Part shown: positions 15,835 through 23,419 of the stretch, piece after piece | How the letters are laid out: every line of letters starts with the position of its first letter | How positions within the stretch are numbered: position 1 is the first letter of the stretch | Source: an uncultured Verrucomicrobiota bacterium | Lineage (GTDB): Bacteria; Verrucomicrobiota; Verrucomicrobiia; Verrucomicrobiales; Verrucomicrobiaceae | DNA: 41,079 bases | Assembly (NCBI GenBank): GCA_903848465.1 | Contig: CAINGK010000076.1 | Coordinates: 1 to 41,079 of the forward strand | Direction: 5' to 3' | Program-made: the position numbers and the translations under genes | Notes under the pieces: generated by a model | What the model saw: the letters and a program-made list of their open reading frames with translations, nothing else | Told to the model about the DNA's origin: nothing | Database searches by the model: none

Positions 15835-17106
15835 TCAGCCGTTTGGCGGCAGTAGCGTGGAGCAGAGCCGCAGCAGCTTGGCTCCGCTGTGGTCCCAGAG
15901 AAACTCCGCATTGATGCGGGCGAAGGCGTTTTCAGCGATGGTTTGCCGCAGGGCGCTGTCCTGCAGAAGGCGGACCAAGGCGGCGCTCAGGGCAGGGGCA
16001 CCGTCGGCCAGGAGGATCTCATGCTCATCGCGCAAAAAGAGGCCCTCCGCACCGAGCGTGGTGCTCACCACGGGCACACCTGCGGCCATGGACTCAAGGA
16101 TCTTGTGCCGCAGGCCGCTGCCAGCGCGCAGCGGCACCACCTGCACCGCGCACTCGCGTAGCAGCGGCAGGACGACGGGGACCGTGCCGGTGATCTCGAT
16201 GCCGGGAATAGCGGCCGCGAGGCGGTAGAAGGCCGGGGGCGGATCACGGCCAATGACACGAAAGCGCACCGCAGGCAGCGTCTGCCGCAGCAGCGGCAGC
16301 ACTTTCTGGATGAACCAGATGGCCGCATCCACATTGGGGGGCCAATTCATCGCCCCGACGAAGGCGATGCACGGTGCCGCCTCCTGCTGGAGCACGGCTG
16401 GGGGTGGCGCGCTTGCGCAGGGATTCGTGCCAGGCACCACGCTGCCGAGCACATGGGGCAGGCGGTAGGTGTCGCGGTGGTAGTCGGCATCGGGGCCGGA
16501 ATTCGTCATGACGCCGTCAAACAGTCGGCACAGCTCCGGCTCGCACCGGCGCATGCGGCGGGCCATTTCGTGGTAGAAGAGCCATGTGAAAGGGTTGCGC
16601 TGCAGCCGGGCCATGCGACTCCAGACGGTGGCCTCCACATTGTGCTGCAGCAGGATGACCGGCACCCGGCGCTCCTGCTCCCAGCCCGCAAAGGCCGAAG
16701 CGGCCAGCAGCCCGTCCACGATGACGAGGTCAAACTGGCCGCTCAGCACGCGCTCCCGCACCCGCTGATGGAACTCGCGGCTGTGGTACAGAGCCTGCAC
16801 AAAGGGCTCGCGGGAGGTGAAGAGATTGCGCAGGATCGGGCCGATGAACTGGAAAAAGTGACGTGGCGAATACTCGGCCAGACGCTGGATGGTGACGCAC
16901 TCCAGCGCATGGGCGTAGGGCACGGTGTTTACCGGTCCTTCCTCCCCCAGGCGGCGCAGCTCCAGCGCATGCACATGGCAGTGCTGCATCAGGTACATGA
17001 GCAGGTGGTAGGAGTAGATGACGCCGCCTGAATTGAGCGGCAGACAGCCGCCGACGCGGACCCAGAGGACGCGCAAACGTGGGGGGGCAGGGGGCGGCGG
17101 AAGCAT
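15835..17106 (-). CDS. Glycosyltransferase family 4 (group 1)
   Basis: A 423-residue GT-B enzyme that transfers a sugar from a nucleotide donor. The N-terminal domain opens RVLWVRVGG, followed by the glycine-rich NSGGVIYSYHLLMYL loop. VIVDGLLAA and VILLQHNVEA are typical of the subgroup found in polysaccharide and sugar-PEP-CTERM clusters. The C-terminal domain has FVGAMNWPPNVDA, RVIGRDPP and the donor-binding ESMAAGVPVVSTTLGAEGL. Donor and acceptor cannot be told. It is divergent from the methyltransferase gene at 17322; the 215 bp between them hold no gene and are AT-rich. Confidence 0.9.
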   Translation of the reverse strand: MLPPPPAPPRLRVLWVRVGGCLPLNSGGVIYSYHLLMYLMQHCHVHALELRRLGEEGPVNTVPYAHALECVTIQRLAEYSPRHFFQFIGPILRNLFTSREPFVQALYHSREFHQRVRERVLSGQFDLVIVDGLLAASAFAGWEQERRVPVILLQHNVEATVWSRMARLQRNPFTWLFYHEMARRMRRCEPELCRLFDGVMTNSGPDADYHRDTYRLPHVLGSVVPGTNPCASAPPPAVLQQEAAPCIAFVGAMNWPPNVDAAIWFIQKVLPLLRQTLPAVRFRVIGRDPPPAFYRLAAAIPGIEITGTVPVVLPLLRECAVQVVPLRAGSGLRHKILESMAAGVPVVSTTLGAEGLFLRDEHEILLADGAPALSAALVRLLQDSALRQTIAENAFARINAEFLWDHSGAKLLRLCSTLLPPNG

Positions 17107-17321
17107 TCGAGGTATTAATCAGATGGAGAAGCTGGGTAAAGCAGAGCTTTTCCAGAGGCACTAGAAACAGGAGTGTGTAATTTTTTGCTTCCCGAAAGAT
17201 AAATAGACGCTTATTATCAAGCACTTACGCCTACCCAGGCTTTCAATCTGCCACCCTTCAGCGCATACCGCCCCTTGTCCTCCAAGAACGCCAGTCAGTT
17301 CGCAAGAACGACGTCGCGCCA

Positions 17322-18221
17322 TTGATCGAATGTGACGCGCTGCTGCGCGAACTCATCGCCCAGGGTGGGCCGATGCCGAGTGATTACGCCCACTTTAACC
17401 GCACCCTGCGGCATCTGGGAGATGCCGTGCGCGCCAAGGTGATCGCTCGGGATGACGTGCTGGCTTACGCGCAGGACGTGACAAATCGCTATCTGGAAGG
17501 GACGATGCAGGCGCGTGCTTTGGGCAAAAAATACGGCTACAGCGGCGACTTCGAGATCATCGAGGCCATCTACACCGTGCAGATCGCCCAGGAGCCGCAC
17601 CTGCGGCGCTGGGACCTCTACTTCCACTCGCAGGCCGCGCCCAATGCCGTGCGCAATCGCAAGGCCTACTTTCACCAGCTCCTGCACTCCCACTCGGCCG
17701 GGCAGACCAAGGCCCCGCTGAGCGTGCTCAATTTGGCCAGCGGCCCAGCGCGCGACGTGCGCGACGTGCGCGAGTGGGTGCTGGATAACCCGGACCGCGA
17801 GGTGTTTTTTGACTGCGTGGACGCCGAGATCCACGCCATCGAGCGGGCGCGGAAGCTGTGCGCGCCCTTTGCCAAGCGGGTGGAGTTTTACCACCGCAAC
17901 GTGCTGCGCTTTCTCCCCGCCAAGGGCTACGAACTCGTGTGGTCTGCCGGACTGTTTGACTACCTCACCGACCGCACCTTTGTCTATCTGCTCAAGGCCC
18001 TCATGGCCGTGACCAAGCGGGGCGGGGAAGTCGTGGTGGGCAATTTCTCCGAGCACAACCCCAGCCGCGACTACATGGAACTCCTGGGCGACTGGGTGCT
18101 GCAGCACCGCACGCAGGACCACCTGCGCGAGCTCGCGCTGGAGGCCGGTGCCGCAGCAGATTCCATCGAGGTGATGTGGGAGCCTGAGGGCGTGAATTTG
18201 TTTCTGCACATCCGGCGGTAG
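17322..18221 (+). CDS. Class I SAM-dependent methyltransferase, EF/PhcB-like
   Basis: About 299 residues. A helical N-terminal region (to about 130) includes GYSGDFEIIEAIYTV. The Rossmann methyltransferase core has motif I VLNLASGPARDV (135-146), an acidic DCVDAEIHA after the second strand, and the conserved WSAGLFDYLTDR. The GY(A/S)GD(F/Y)E and GLFDYL pair recalls methyltransferases annotated as 3-hydroxypalmitic acid methyl ester ('extracellular factor') biosynthesis proteins; that link is from memory and moderate. The start is uncertain: TTG at 17322 lacks a ribosome-binding site, no ATG or GTG exists further upstream, and ATG 17373, preceded by AGGGTGGG, is a good alternative. Confidence 0.82.
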   Translation: MIECDALLRELIAQGGPMPSDYAHFNRTLRHLGDAVRAKVIARDDVLAYAQDVTNRYLEGTMQARALGKKYGYSGDFEIIEAIYTVQIAQEPHLRRWDLYFHSQAAPNAVRNRKAYFHQLLHSHSAGQTKAPLSVLNLASGPARDVRDVREWVLDNPDREVFFDCVDAEIHAIERARKLCAPFAKRVEFYHRNVLRFLPAKGYELVWSAGLFDYLTDRTFVYLLKALMAVTKRGGEVVVGNFSEHNPSRDYMELLGDWVLQHRTQDHLRELALEAGAAADSIEVMWEPEGVNLFLHIRR

Positions 18222-18240
18222 GGGGGGGGAGGGGCCTCGG

Positions 18241-18398
18241 CGCGCGGACCTCCGAGTCCGCAGCACTCCGCAAGCAGCAAAGGCTCCGCGCTTTCCTTCA
18301 GCCTCGCAGTCTCAGTGCCCGCTCGTGCTTGCCACCTGTGGTGTTGGCATGTTCTTCCTTCACGAGAGCGACCTGCTGCGGACTCGGAGGTCCGCGCG
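18241..18398. repeat. Perfect 23-bp inverted repeat (family E)
   Basis: The 23 bases at 18241-18263 (CGCGCGGACCTCCGAGTCCG plus CAG) are repeated as an exact reverse complement at 18376-18398. The 112 bp between encode nothing I can support. Each arm is itself partly palindromic (GGACCTCCGAGTCC). A run of nine G sits at 18221-18229, at the stop codon of the methyltransferase. It may act as a terminator but has no T run. Confidence 0.8.
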
Positions 18399-18474
18399 CC
18401 TGGAGGCTTTTGGCTGGCGGCGCTCAGGGAAAGGCGCAGCTTTGTGAGCTTGCGATCTTCCTACCGCAAACCTC

Positions 18475-18635
18475 TTGAGCCCTGAAAGGGCGGCATAACG
18501 TAGCCCAGGGCAAGCGAGCCTGAGCGAGCGCCGCCCTGGGTTCCCGGCAACACGACCGGGAAGCAAACCCAGCGCATCTTCACACACCACGCCAACCAGC
18601 AGCGTCTGAATGGAACGCCGCTGCTGCGCGCCCAC
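18475..18635. repeat. Dispersed repeat family B, copy 2
   Basis: The element starts TTGAGCCCTGAAAGGGCGGC and matches the element at 331-495, with GGGCAAGCGAGCC, CGGCAACACGACCGGGAAGC and CAGCAGCGTCTG shared. Its orientation is the same. It marks the left side of the primase-helicase accessory region. Bases 18636-18854 hold only scattered ATACCA motifs before the HTH gene. Confidence 0.75.
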
Positions 18636-18854
18636 GTTTGCTTTCTCGCTGCCACACAAAAACCACGCCATACCAGCCACTACCCAGGCATAGCCCCAGG
18701 TGGGATGCCTCTGGAAGCGCTTTTATGCCCCTGATTGCACAAAGTCGTTTGACTTTTAAAATTTGGAGCCAAGGAGTATGTCATACCACGATATACATGC
18801 CGGTTCATACCAGCATTCAATCTGGGTAGATCCTACCACCTGACACGCCTGATT

Positions 18855-19160
18855 ATGACACTGAACACGATCCCCGACCTGCCTCCTCCTGAATCCGCCA
18901 CCGCCGCTGGGCCTGCTTCGGCAGCAGCACCAGCACCGGCCTTTCTCTCTCCGCGACAACTTGCGGCAGCACTGGGCGTCAGCCGCCGGACGCTGTCGAA
19001 CTGGACCCAGCGCCACGTCATCCCCTCCGTCTGTGTGGGGCGGGTGCGGCGGTATGAACTGGAGCAGGTGCGCGAGGCGCTGCGGGCGCACGCCTCTTCC
19101 GCCGTCGCCCCTGGCCACAGCACCGAAACTGGGACGACTGCGACTTACGGATACCAGTAG
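18855..19160 (+). CDS. Helix-turn-helix protein (MerR/excisionase-type DNA-binding)
   Basis: A 101-residue protein with an Ala/Pro-rich leader (1-30) and a winged HTH at about 31-80: FLSPRQLAAALGVSRRTLSN, then WTQRHVIPSVCVGRVRRYEL. The pattern 'helix-turn-helix, then R-x-I-P...G-R-x-R-R-Y' is that of excisionase/MerR-like small DNA-binding proteins in mobile elements. The tail (81-101) is disordered. It precedes the primase gene and may control the module or bind the repeats near it. The stop codon overlaps an ATACCAG motif. The start ATG lacks a strong Shine-Dalgarno sequence. Confidence 0.75.
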   Translation: MTLNTIPDLPPPESATAAGPASAAAPAPAFLSPRQLAAALGVSRRTLSNWTQRHVIPSVCVGRVRRYELEQVREALRAHASSAVAPGHSTETGTTATYGYQ

Positions 19161-19248
19161 ATACCACTGCAAGCGCTCGGCCATGCCCGCGCCAGAGATT
19201 GATGATGAGTCAATTGTCTGCCTGCCTCCCCAGCGGCGCGACTTGATC

Positions 19249-19284
19249 GAGGACGAGTAGGAGGACGAGTAGGAGGACGAGCCT
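19249..19284. repeat. 12-bp direct repeat, three copies
   Basis: GAGGACGAGTAG is repeated at 19249-19260 and 19261-19272, with a third copy ending CCT at 19273-19284. It lies between the HTH and primase genes. Confidence 0.85.
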
Positions 19285-19310
19285 GACCACCGAGAACCGA
19301 GAACTCCGGT

Positions 19311-19380
19311 CAACCACCGCCAACCACCGCCAACCACCGCCAACCACCGCCAACCACCGCCAACCACCGCCAACCACGGC
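19311..19380. repeat. 10-bp tandem repeat, seven copies, before the primase gene
   Basis: Seven units of CAACCACCGC run without a break; the last reads CAACCACGGC. The array ends 14 bp before the primase start. A 10-bp period puts each AACCAC on the same face of the helix. A two-unit relative (CAACCACCGT) occurs outside the module near 8849-8868, so the motif is not unique to it. Confidence 0.9.
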
Positions 19381-19394
19381 AAACTTCCCCCTTT

Positions 19395-20519
19395 ATGACC
19401 ACGACCACGACCACGACCACCCCACACCACCAACATACCAAACAACGCCATAACATACCAGCTCTAAAAGAGCGCCTGCTCATCCCGGAGGTGTGGCAGA
19501 AGCTGGGGCTGGAGGGACAGCCGGGGACGAAGTGCCGCTCGCCGTTCCGAGAGGATAAGACGCCGTCGTTTTCCGTCTATAAGGAGGGCAAGTACTGGAA
19601 GGATTATGGCACAGGCGCAGGTGGGGATGTGATCGACTTCATCGCCATGGCGCGGCAGATTGGGAAGGGCGAGGCGACGCGGGTGTTTCTGGACCTGGCC
19701 GGGGTGACCACGCAAGAGAGCACCACCCGGAGCGGGGCCTTCCAGGTCCCGCACCCAGCGCAAGCGCCACGCCCAGAGCCTGCGGAATCACCACCCCAGC
19801 ACCCCGACGGCGTGCGCGTGCCCTTGCACCATGGCAGTGAGAAAGACCGGGAGCTGATGGCGGAGTCACGCCACATCAGCATCGAGGCGGTTTCCCTGGG
19901 GCTGGCGCTGCGCACGCTCACCTTTGCCATCGTCCAGGGCTATCGCTGCTGGCTGCTGACCGATGCCGAGGGCCGCTGCGCTGAGGCACGGCGGCTGGAT
20001 GGCATGCCCTTCCCGGAGTGCGGCACGCTGGCCCGGCGCAAGGCGCACACCCTGCGCGGCTCGCGCAAGAGCTGGCCGGTCGGCGTGGCGGTGCTGCGGC
20101 GCGTGCCGGATTTCCGCACGCTGCTGCTCGTGGAAGGCGGGCCGGACTACCTGGCGGCGCTGCACTTTTCCCAGGGGCTGGAGCGCTGGGACGTGCTGCC
20201 CGTGGCGATGCTGGGGCGCGGCACCGGCACCAAGATCGACCCCGCTGCCCTGGAGCTCATGCGAGGCCGCCGCGTACGCATCTACCCCCACCACGATGCC
20301 GATGGCGGTGGTGTCAAAAGCGCCCGCATCTGGGCCACGCAGCTTCACGAGGTGGGCTGCACGGTGGACCTCTTCGATTTTTCCCTGCTGCACCGCGCAG
20401 ATGGCAAGCCCATCAAAGACCTCAACGACTGCACTACAGGCCTTGATGAAGCGTCCACCCACGCGCTGGGACAGGGCCTGTTCCCCGCGCCCGATCTTGA
20501 GGTACACCCGCCTTACTAA
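19395..20519 (+). CDS. Toprim-domain primase of a mobile element
   Basis: A 374-residue protein. The N-terminal part (about 25-95) resembles the DnaG zinc-finger region: KCRSPFREDKTPSFSVYKE, then YWKDYGTGAGGDVIDFIA. Only the first of the four zinc ligands is kept, so the finger is probably metal-free. The Toprim core follows at about 235-320: LLLVEGGPDYLAAL with the catalytic Glu, and IYPHHDADGGGVKSA with the acidic DxD, then KPIKDLNDC. It should make primers for the helicase partner encoded 70 bp downstream. The start at 19395 is followed by a run of eight Thr codons of ACC/ACG repeat type, so the true N-terminus may differ. Confidence 0.82.
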   Translation: MTTTTTTTTPHHQHTKQRHNIPALKERLLIPEVWQKLGLEGQPGTKCRSPFREDKTPSFSVYKEGKYWKDYGTGAGGDVIDFIAMARQIGKGEATRVFLDLAGVTTQESTTRSGAFQVPHPAQAPRPEPAESPPQHPDGVRVPLHHGSEKDRELMAESRHISIEAVSLGLALRTLTFAIVQGYRCWLLTDAEGRCAEARRLDGMPFPECGTLARRKAHTLRGSRKSWPVGVAVLRRVPDFRTLLLVEGGPDYLAALHFSQGLERWDVLPVAMLGRGTGTKIDPAALELMRGRRVRIYPHHDADGGGVKSARIWATQLHEVGCTVDLFDFSLLHRADGKPIKDLNDCTTGLDEASTHALGQGLFPAPDLEVHPPY

Positions 20520-20520
20520 T

Positions 20521-20580
20521 TCCCAACCACAGCAAACCATAGCAAGCAACTGATAACCATAGCAAACCATCCTATACCAC
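20521..20580. repeat. 10-bp-phased AACCAY motifs before the helicase gene
   Basis: In six consecutive 10-bp blocks, AACCAC or AACCAT stands at 20525, 20535, 20555 and 20565, with GCAAC and ATACCAC at the two other phased positions. The block fills the gap between primase and helicase. Motif and period match the array at 19311-19380, though the bases between differ. Confidence 0.7.
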
Positions 20581-20589
20581 ACAAACACC

Positions 20590-21939
20590 ATGAACCTAGC
20601 CACCCCATTCACACCCACCGCCGAAGAACTCGAATGGTACCAGCGCAACTGCGCCCGCCACGAGTCCCCCGAAGACAGCGCCACCCCCGGCGCAGCCGCT
20701 TCAGACACAGCGCCTCCAGCCACCGTCGCGCCAGCCACGGCTCCTGCAGCTGCTCCCAGTCACACGCAGAGCACGGCTCCGGCCGCTCCCAGGGCCTACC
20801 CTGGCTCCGCTTTGACCGCGACGGTCCCCGGTCAGCGGCCACCACGCCCGTCGCTGGCTCCCTGCGTCATCCGCGCGGCAGATTTCAAGCACCTCAAAAT
20901 CAAACGCCGGCTCGCGCTGATGGACACTTGGTTGTGCGAGGGCGATCTCGGTTACATCTTCGCCCCACGTGGCGCGGGCAAGACCTGGATGGCCATGGCG
21001 CTGCCCATTGCCATCTCTCGTGGCCATCCCCTCGGCCACTGGGCTGACGGGGCAGATGCCTTCCGCATGTGCGCCTCCGCCCCCGCCGACGATCCCGCTG
21101 CCGATCCCGCTGCCGACCCTGAGTCACCGCGCCCATACATCCCCGTGCTCTACGTTGATGGCGAGATGGCTCAGGAAAAAATTCAGGAGCGCTCCGAAGG
21201 TCTGGACTTGGAGCTCAGCGGCGTGGACATCCTCCACCACGAGACCGTCTTCAATCATCATGGCGACAGCCTCAACATCGGTGACCCCGGTGACCGCGAG
21301 TGCCTCACCAAGCTGCTGCTGGAGTTCGGCTACAAAATCCTCATTTTGGACAACCTCCGCTCCCTGGCCTCCGGCATTGATGAAAACAAAGGCATGGACT
21401 ACGAGCCCATCGCCAACTGGCTGCTCGATCTCCGCCGCCGCCAGATCACCGTCATCATCGTCCACCATGCCGGACGCAATGGCTGCATGCGCGGCCACTC
21501 CAAGCGCGAAGACGCCTGCGCCTGGATCATGGAACTGCGCGATATCCGGCAGCAAGGAGACCCCGGCGCGAAGTTCGTCAGCCACTTCTCCAAACCCAGC
21601 CGCAACACCGGCGAACCCATGCCCGACCTGCTCTGGCACTTCACCACCGGCAAGGACGGGAAAACGAAGATCCACTGCGAGACGATGCAAGCGACGGAGT
21701 ACCAGCAATTCATCCAGCACGTCTTGAATGGGGTGACGAACCAGGGCGACATCGCGGAGATGATGGGCAAAGCGAAAGGCACCATCAGCAAATGGGCGTA
21801 CAAAGCCATCAATGATGGTCTCCTCAGCGGCAGCACTCGCAAGCTGGAGCCACCCCGCTCTAACAAAGCAGCATGCTCCTACCACGAGCCTGACGACACT
21901 CACGAAAACTGGGATAACGAGATCGGGGAAGGGGACTGA
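20590..21939 (+). CDS. RepA/DnaB-like hexameric helicase (AAA_25 type) of a mobile element
   Basis: A 449-residue protein. Residues 1-90 are a Pro/Ala/Thr-rich disordered leader. The RecA-like ATPase core lies at about 100-330: Walker A FAPRGAGKTWMAM, YVDGEMAQEKIQER, Walker B region LILDNLRSLASG, and VIIVHHAGRNGCMRGHS with the sensor His residues, as in plasmid RSF1010 RepA-type helicases. A C-terminal winged-helix part (about 375-420: NQGDIAEMMGKAKGTISKWA) probably binds DNA. With the primase just upstream it forms a minimal replication module. The stop codon overlaps the first base of a palindrome (21939-21994) that may end transcription. Confidence 0.85.
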   Translation: MNLATPFTPTAEELEWYQRNCARHESPEDSATPGAAASDTAPPATVAPATAPAAAPSHTQSTAPAAPRAYPGSALTATVPGQRPPRPSLAPCVIRAADFKHLKIKRRLALMDTWLCEGDLGYIFAPRGAGKTWMAMALPIAISRGHPLGHWADGADAFRMCASAPADDPAADPAADPESPRPYIPVLYVDGEMAQEKIQERSEGLDLELSGVDILHHETVFNHHGDSLNIGDPGDRECLTKLLLEFGYKILILDNLRSLASGIDENKGMDYEPIANWLLDLRRRQITVIIVHHAGRNGCMRGHSKREDACAWIMELRDIRQQGDPGAKFVSHFSKPSRNTGEPMPDLLWHFTTGKDGKTKIHCETMQATEYQQFIQHVLNGVTNQGDIAEMMGKAKGTISKWAYKAINDGLLSGSTRKLEPPRSNKAACSYHEPDDTHENWDNEIGEGD

Positions 21940-21994
21940 AAAAGTTTCCAGTTTCCAAGTTTCCACCCTATAGGTTGAAACTTGGAAACTTTTT
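21939..21994. repeat. GTTTCC fold-back repeat (family F), copy 1
   Basis: AAAAAGTTTCCAGTTTCCAA and GTTTCCACC face GGTTGAAACTTGG and AAACTTTTT across CTATA. The right arm ends in five T, so it can also work as a terminator of the helicase gene. After it comes GGTGGTATGAC-TGGCA, also seen after copy 2. Confidence 0.85.
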
Positions 21995-22057
21995 GGCATC
22001 ATGCATTCGGTGGTATGACATGGCATACTATGAAAACAGCGCGTTCAAGACTCGCGA

Positions 22058-22211
22058 AGCGTCTTGGACTGCGTGCGGCAAGCCTGGGCGCGACGCCGCT
22101 TTCGCAGGCCGGACGGTAGTCTGTGGCCATAGCGCGCGCTGCACTTCGCGAAAGCGGTGCCGACGATGCAGGCTTGCGCCATGCATCTCTGTCACCGCAC
22201 TCCAAGACGCT
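22058..22211. repeat. Palindromic repeat family A, copy 3
   Basis: The element opens AGCGTCTTGGACTGCG and closes CGCACTCCAAGACGCT, an inverted pair. It shares GATGCAGGCTTGCGCC and CATCTCTGTCACCGCA with copy 2. It lies between the first two family F copies. Confidence 0.8.
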
Positions 22212-22262
22212 GTCGCGCTCGCCGTACGCTGGTAGGGCTGGCTAGCCTCAGCCCGGCAAACG

Positions 22263-22317
22263 AAAAGTTTCCAGTTTCCAGGTTTCCATCCTATACACGG
22301 AAACTTGGAAACTTTTT
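22263..22317. repeat. GTTTCC fold-back repeat (family F), copy 2
   Basis: AAAAGTTTCCAGTTTCCAGG with TTTCCATCC faces GGAAACTTGGAAACTTTTT across CTATACAC. Same orientation as copy 1, and again followed about 17 bp later by CGGTGGTATGACGTGGCA. Confidence 0.85.
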
Positions 22318-22460
22318 AGCGAGTTGCAGACGGTGGTATGACGTGGCACCAGAGGGGGAATGTGCAGGTTTCGGTCAGCGCGAAGGCTCTGTGGGGAGGC
22401 GGAGATTTGTGTCACCGCTACGCGCTTCCACCCTCCTGCCAATGGCGGTTGGTCGGCAGA

Positions 22461-22769
22461 CCGTGGGTTGGCACCCACGGCTGTCGTTGTGCCAAACCTC
22501 CTGGCTTAGAGACAGCCAAGCCCACTGAGGGGGGAGGCCTTGAACGGTGGTGAAGCAGCAGGCCTGTCCTTTGGCGGACTCTAGGGCAGGTTAGCTAGCA
22601 GTGGCGGGCATGTATGGCGAGGACGCCTGACAGGCAGTTCTTGGCAGACGCGCCTAGAACTGTAGAGATAGGTATATATATGTGAATATATAACTATATA
22701 TATTCATACCTTTTACCCAGTTCACAGCCCGCAGGTGCTCGTCATGCCTCATCCCCGTTCAAGGCCTCC
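22461..22769. other. Structured AT-rich non-coding region, possible replication origin
   Basis: CCGTGGGT/ACCCACGG forms a perfect hairpin at 22461-22480. A perfect 15-bp inverted repeat, GGAGGCCTTGAACGG (22533-22547) and CCGTTCAAGGCCTCC (22755-22769), encloses a CAGTTCT/AGAACTG hairpin (22635-22662) and a strongly AT-rich imperfect palindrome at 22666-22715 running from AGGTATATATA to TATATTCATACCT. Nothing else in the window has such an AT-rich stretch. Its place 0.6-0.8 kb after primase and helicase genes suggests a melting site or origin; that role is inference. No convincing gene lies between 21940 and 23419. Confidence 0.5.
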
Positions 22770-22779
22770 TACAGCCCGC

Positions 22780-22837
22780 AAAAAAGTTTCCAAGTTTCCG
22801 ACTATAGGGTGGAAACTTGGAAACTGGAAACTTTTTT
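22780..22837. repeat. GTTTCC fold-back repeat (family F), copy 3 (inverted)
   Basis: The reverse complement of this copy reads almost the same as copy 1, including GTTTCCACCCTATAG. Copies 1 and 3 are therefore in opposite orientation and bracket 21939-22837. Confidence 0.85.
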
Positions 22838-22980
22838 CGCTCCAGTCTGTAGAGGGCTGATAAGCGCGATATGAGGCAGTGCTGCGGAGCTAAAAACGGG
22901 GCCTGAGACCCTGAGCGAGGCCGTGAGGCCATGGATCAGGCTGAAGGAGGGGATCAAGGCCGCAGGTCTGAAAAACAGCT

Positions 22981-23186
22981 CTGCGCGGCGCTTCGGGATG
23001 GTAGGGAACCGCTGCGTCGGGTCCGAGTTTATGGGTCTGTGGCAGCGCAGGCGATCAAAAAAGGTGCGCCGTCCTGGGGGCTTGCGACAGGGGATGGCGG
23101 GGGCGTTTGGAAAGGGGGAGGGCGGTGAGGCCGCAGCCCGCGCTGGGACGAAGGAGTCCAGGGACGCGCACAGCGCGTCCCTACCA
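22981..23186 (+). repeat. REP-like repeat family C, copy 2
   Basis: It starts CTGCGCGGCGCTTCGGGATG, passes GTCGGGTCCGAGTTTATGGG and CTGGGACGAAGGAGTCCAGG, and ends with the hairpin GGGACGCGC-ACA-GCGCGTCCC and TACCAGC. It is directly followed by copy 3 in the same orientation. Confidence 0.85.
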
Positions 23187-23190
23187 GCCT

Positions 23191-23398
23191 TGCGCGGCGC
23201 TTCGGGATGGTAGGGAACCGCTGTGTCGGGTCCGAGTTTATGGGTCTGTGGCGGCGCAGGCGCTGAAAAAGGTGCGCCGTCCTGGGAGCTTTCGACAGCG
23301 GATGGCGAGGGTGTTTGGAAAGGGGGATGGCGATGTGGTGGCAGCTCGCGCTGGGACGAAGGATTCCAGGGACGCGACACAGCGCATCCCTACCAGCC
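23191..23398 (+). repeat. REP-like repeat family C, copy 3
   Basis: This is a tandem copy of the preceding element with the same blocks in the same order. It ends 22 bp before the stop codon of the transposase gene, i.e. on that gene's 3' side. The terminal hairpin is weakened by a one-base change (GGGACGCGACACAGCGCATCCC). Confidence 0.85.
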
Positions 23399-23419
23399 TA
23401 TAGCCTACGTGCCATTCAT

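Noticed and set aside
19311..19380. CRISPR-like array
   Set aside because: Units are 10 bp without spacers, so this is a simple tandem repeat; no cas gene is in the window.
22338..22553. Small plus-strand frame of 71 codons in the structured region
   Set aside because: No ribosome-binding site, no recognisable protein, and it spans hairpins and a repeat end.
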